Part shown: positions 40,774 to 43,007 of the stretch, one piece after another
Layout of the letters: every line of letters begins with the position of its first letter
Numbering within the stretch: position 1 is the stretch's first letter
Assembly: GCA_944389295.1 (NCBI GenBank)
Contig: CALXLV010000040.1
Span: 1 to 43,007, forward strand
Direction of reading: 5' to 3'
Length of the DNA stretch: 43,007 nt
Source: an uncultured Spirochaetaceae bacterium
GTDB taxonomy: Bacteria > Spirochaetota > Spirochaetia > Sphaerochaetales > Sphaerochaetaceae
Notes under the pieces: generated by a model
Databases searched by the model: none
The model's input: the letters and a program-made list of their open reading frames with translations, nothing else
Told to the model about the DNA's origin: nothing
Program-made: the position numbers and the translations under genes

Positions 40774-42111
40774 ATGTATAGAAAAATCGAGAGGACATTG
40801 CTGCAATGGAAGAATGAATCTGGACGAAAGCCTTTGCTCCTTACGGGGGCAAGGCAGACTGGAAAGACATTCACAATGAAAGAATTCGGAAAAAATGAAT
40901 TCGATTCTCTCATCTTCGTTGATTTTGAGAAAAGTCCGAGAGCAAGAACAATCTTTGATAGAGATCTTGAACCAGAAAGCATTATTGCACAGCTGGAAAT
41001 ACTCACAGGTCAGCATTACATAGAGAACAGAACACTTATAATCCTCGATGAAATTCAAGCATGCCCGAAGGCAATTACCTCACTGAAATATTTCTATGAC
41101 AGCAATAAGGATTATCATATAATCGGAGCAGGGAGTCTGCTAGGTGTGGCACTAAAGCGTGATGACTTCTCATTTCCCGTCGGCAAAGTGAAGGAAATCA
41201 GAATGTATCCGCTGGATTTCGAGGAATTCCTCTTAGCAGGCGGAAAGGAACAGCTAAACAAGGAGTGCAGGAATGCATTCCTGTCCTGTACCCATCTCCC
41301 TGTATTTCTCCATGATGAGCTGCTTTCGCTTTATCGTGATTACCTCATCGTAGGAGGAATGCCTGAAGCTGTTGTCACATACCTTGCCAGAAAAAGCTAT
41401 ATTGAAGCCGAAGATATACAGGCTCAGATACTATCAGATTACAGATCTGACATTGCAAAATATGCGTATAATTCCGATAAGCTCCTTGCCCAGCGCGCTT
41501 TCGATACAATTCCGATTCAGCTTGCAAAGGAAAACAAGAAGTTCCAATACAATCTGATTAGAAAAGGGGCAACATCCGCAATATTCGGCAAAGCATTGGA
41601 ATGGCTTACTGCAGCAGGCCTGACCCTCAGGTGCAGAAAGATTGAAATCCCGGCCCTTCCAATCAAAGCATATGAAGATTTGTCCTCATTCAAGCTGTAT
41701 CTTCTCGATACTGGCTTGTTGATGAATATGTCAGGGCTTCCCGCAGAGAGCATTCTTAACCAGATCGGAGAACGATTCATAGGAGCACTCGCAGAAAATT
41801 ATGTCGCTGCGTCATTAACAGCTAATGATATCCCCCTATTCTACTGGGAATCATCGGGACAAGCGGAAATCGATTTCATAATCCAGTGCGGTACAGCTAT
41901 CATCCCCATTGAAGTCAAAGCCAGCAGCCATGTCCGATCAAGAAGCCTTTCAGTGTACAGGAACAGGTTCAATCCTGTTCTCAGCATCAGGATTTCTACA
42001 AAGAATTTTGGCTTAGAAGATGGTATTCTCTCCATTCCTCTATATAGCACCTGGCTAATATGTCCTGATTCATTGCATGATATTCTTGAAAAATGCTGTC
42101 ATTTGTCATAA
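40774..42111 (+). CDS. AAA ATPase with DUF4143-type C-terminal domain
   Basis: The 445-residue product has Walker A GARQTGKT near residue 26 and Walker B LIILDEIQACP near 88, the sensor region HIIGAGSLLGVAL, and a C-terminal half with the DUF4143 pattern: LYLLDTGLLMNM, then RFIGALAENYVAASL and a nuclease-like FYWESSGQAEIDFIIQCGTA with IPIEVKAS. This is a widespread family of orphan ATPases, often strain-variable; no function is established. The ATG 40774 (MYRKIERTLLQW) fits the family, with GAGG only 2 bases upstream; ATG 40738 lies within the repeat arms. A good promoter lies about 80 bases upstream. Confidence 0.87.
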   Translation: MYRKIERTLLQWKNESGRKPLLLTGARQTGKTFTMKEFGKNEFDSLIFVDFEKSPRARTIFDRDLEPESIIAQLEILTGQHYIENRTLIILDEIQACPKAITSLKYFYDSNKDYHIIGAGSLLGVALKRDDFSFPVGKVKEIRMYPLDFEEFLLAGGKEQLNKECRNAFLSCTHLPVFLHDELLSLYRDYLIVGGMPEAVVTYLARKSYIEAEDIQAQILSDYRSDIAKYAYNSDKLLAQRAFDTIPIQLAKENKKFQYNLIRKGATSAIFGKALEWLTAAGLTLRCRKIEIPALPIKAYEDLSSFKLYLLDTGLLMNMSGLPAESILNQIGERFIGALAENYVAASLTANDIPLFYWESSGQAEIDFIIQCGTAIIPIEVKASSHVRSRSLSVYRNRFNPVLSIRISTKNFGLEDGILSIPLYSTWLICPDSLHDILEKCCHLS

Positions 42112-42156
42112 TCAGTTTAGTTGCAAAGGCAAAAGATTCTTACAAGAGGTCTTTAT

Positions 42157-43007
42157 ATGAAAAAACCGTTTGATCTGAAAGTGAAATCATTTTCCCTAAT
42201 CATCCTGTTGATAATCGGGACTGTCATCATTTCTTCCTGCAAAGCAGTGGCAATAGCGGAAGATATACCAAGTTCGAAGCCTACTGTAAGCGAAGATGGC
42301 TCAATCACATTCAAGAAGTTTGAAGAGCATGAGACAACGGCATTATCAAAGCCGATAGAAATCACTGATAGCTCAGCAGAGTTCACATTCAAAGGACTTC
42401 AGGCGGGAAAAACATATGCAATCTATCCCTCTTCATCACACAGTCTCTCTACAGCGGATATAATTATCGGTGATAATGAAGAGACAGGAAAAACACCATT
42501 CATTGAGACAGCAAGTGGAGTACTGCTCTTTGTCGCAACAGGGAGCGAGATGACATTCGCAGCCTCTGATCTTGGACTCAGAACAGGAGATTCATTCCAG
42601 ACAACTCAGATTAAAGCCAAGCCGATCTCTTCTTACGATGAGATGGTTATCACAGCCCATGATGAGGCAATTATAAAAGACGGCATCAGATACATCGACA
42701 AGATCTACACACTCAGCCCACGGTCTTTCTTCACAGATCCATCAGGAGTTGCTTTCATGACTATCCGGAAAGGAAGCTCCTCTAATACAGATACAGATGA
42801 AGGAATCATCAGCGAAAATAATGAACGTCTATATGCAGATGGGCTTTTGGATTTAAGTGCCTATGACACAATCACTGTTTACCAGATGGTACACACAGAA
42901 CGCATGTCCGATGATTTCTCAAGAAAACTGATTCTCGTACACCCGGAGAAACTTAGCCTGAATACACCGCAGACACTCCAATCCGAGATGCTTTACATAA
43001 TTCCACA
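42157..43007 (+). CDS. Lipoprotein of unknown function (partial, runs off the window)
   Basis: The frame is open from ATG 42157 to the last base (283 codons and two bases) without a stop. It starts with a charged N-terminus, a hydrophobic stretch and a lipobox (GTVIISSC, cysteine at 28), so the mature protein is lipid-anchored, probably in the outer or inner membrane. The mature part is rich in Ser, Thr, Asp and Glu with beta-like segments (SITFKKFEEHE and SAEFTFKGLQAGKTYAIYP, resembling a fibronectin-type strand pattern). AGAGG lies 7 bases before the ATG. No specific family is recognised. Confidence 0.75.
   Translation, partial: MKKPFDLKVKSFSLIILLIIGTVIISSCKAVAIAEDIPSSKPTVSEDGSITFKKFEEHETTALSKPIEITDSSAEFTFKGLQAGKTYAIYPSSSHSLSTADIIIGDNEETGKTPFIETASGVLLFVATGSEMTFAASDLGLRTGDSFQTTQIKAKPISSYDEMVITAHDEAIIKDGIRYIDKIYTLSPRSFFTDPSGVAFMTIRKGSSSNTDTDEGIISENNERLYADGLLDLSAYDTITVYQMVHTERMSDDFSRKLILVHPEKLSLNTPQTLQSEMLYIIP

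Noticed and set aside
40774..42111. AAA ATPase as part of a transposon or defence island
   Set aside because: No transposase, terminal repeats or companion toxin/nuclease genes are seen around it.

Overview
The window looks like a chromosomal segment of a free-living or gut-type spirochaete, possibly Sphaerochaetaceae-like. I infer this from protein resemblance only. The clues are a second EF-G of the spirochaetal ribosome-recycling type (18793-20823), a further EF-G-like GTPase (29400-31484), a lysine pathway that uses LL-diaminopimelate aminotransferase, and a solute-binding protein whose signal peptide ends in a Gly-Gly-Ser-Gln-Glu start typical of this group. No phage, transposase, integrase, CRISPR array or rRNA was seen.

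Layout. 1-480: no supportable gene, ending in the promoter of a MATE efflux pump (481-1854). 1941-6084 (minus): dapB-dapA-dapL-lysA operon, tightly overlapped. 6317-6470 (minus): tRNA-Lys and tRNA-Glu with promoter and terminator. 6596-9455 (minus): copA-csoR copper operon with a CsoR-type operator, where the last 70 codons of copA form a CopZ-like domain with its own ribosome binding site. 9535-15214 (minus): adaptor-RND pump-TolC tripartite exporter. 15372-18016 (plus): aldehyde dehydrogenase and a ClC channel/antiporter. 18021-18728 (minus): GNAT acetyltransferase, divergent from the recycling-type EF-G. 20900-27872 (minus): a peptide/nickel-type ABC importer with a glycerophosphodiesterase and an esterase as its last two genes, divergent from a LysR regulator (28068-28991). 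29400-31484 (plus): EF-G-like GTPase. 31736-35709 (minus): mfd-trmB. 35789-39386: an inositol-monophosphatase-family gene, an ACT-domain protein plus THEP1-type NTPase pair, nrdR and dgt. 39385-43007 (plus): small membrane, exported and lipoprotein genes of unknown role, interrupted by a DUF4143-type AAA ATPase and running off the window end.

How it works together. Operon-internal genes carry good AGGAGG-type ribosome binding sites and often overlap by 4 to 11 bases. Several first genes (the aldehyde dehydrogenase gene, the GNAT gene, the recycling EF-G, mfd, the monophosphatase gene, nrdR, dgt) have no ribosome binding site; instead a -10-like hexamer sits 6-7 bases before the start codon, which predicts leaderless mRNAs. 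Functional groupings are lysine synthesis, copper detoxification and drug/metal export, ABC import with hydrolysis of glycerophosphodiester-like substrates, translation factors and tRNA modification, transcription-coupled repair, and dNTP control (nrdR with dgt). G+C and codon use appear lower after about 29 kb, most clearly in the EF-G-like gene and after 39 kb.
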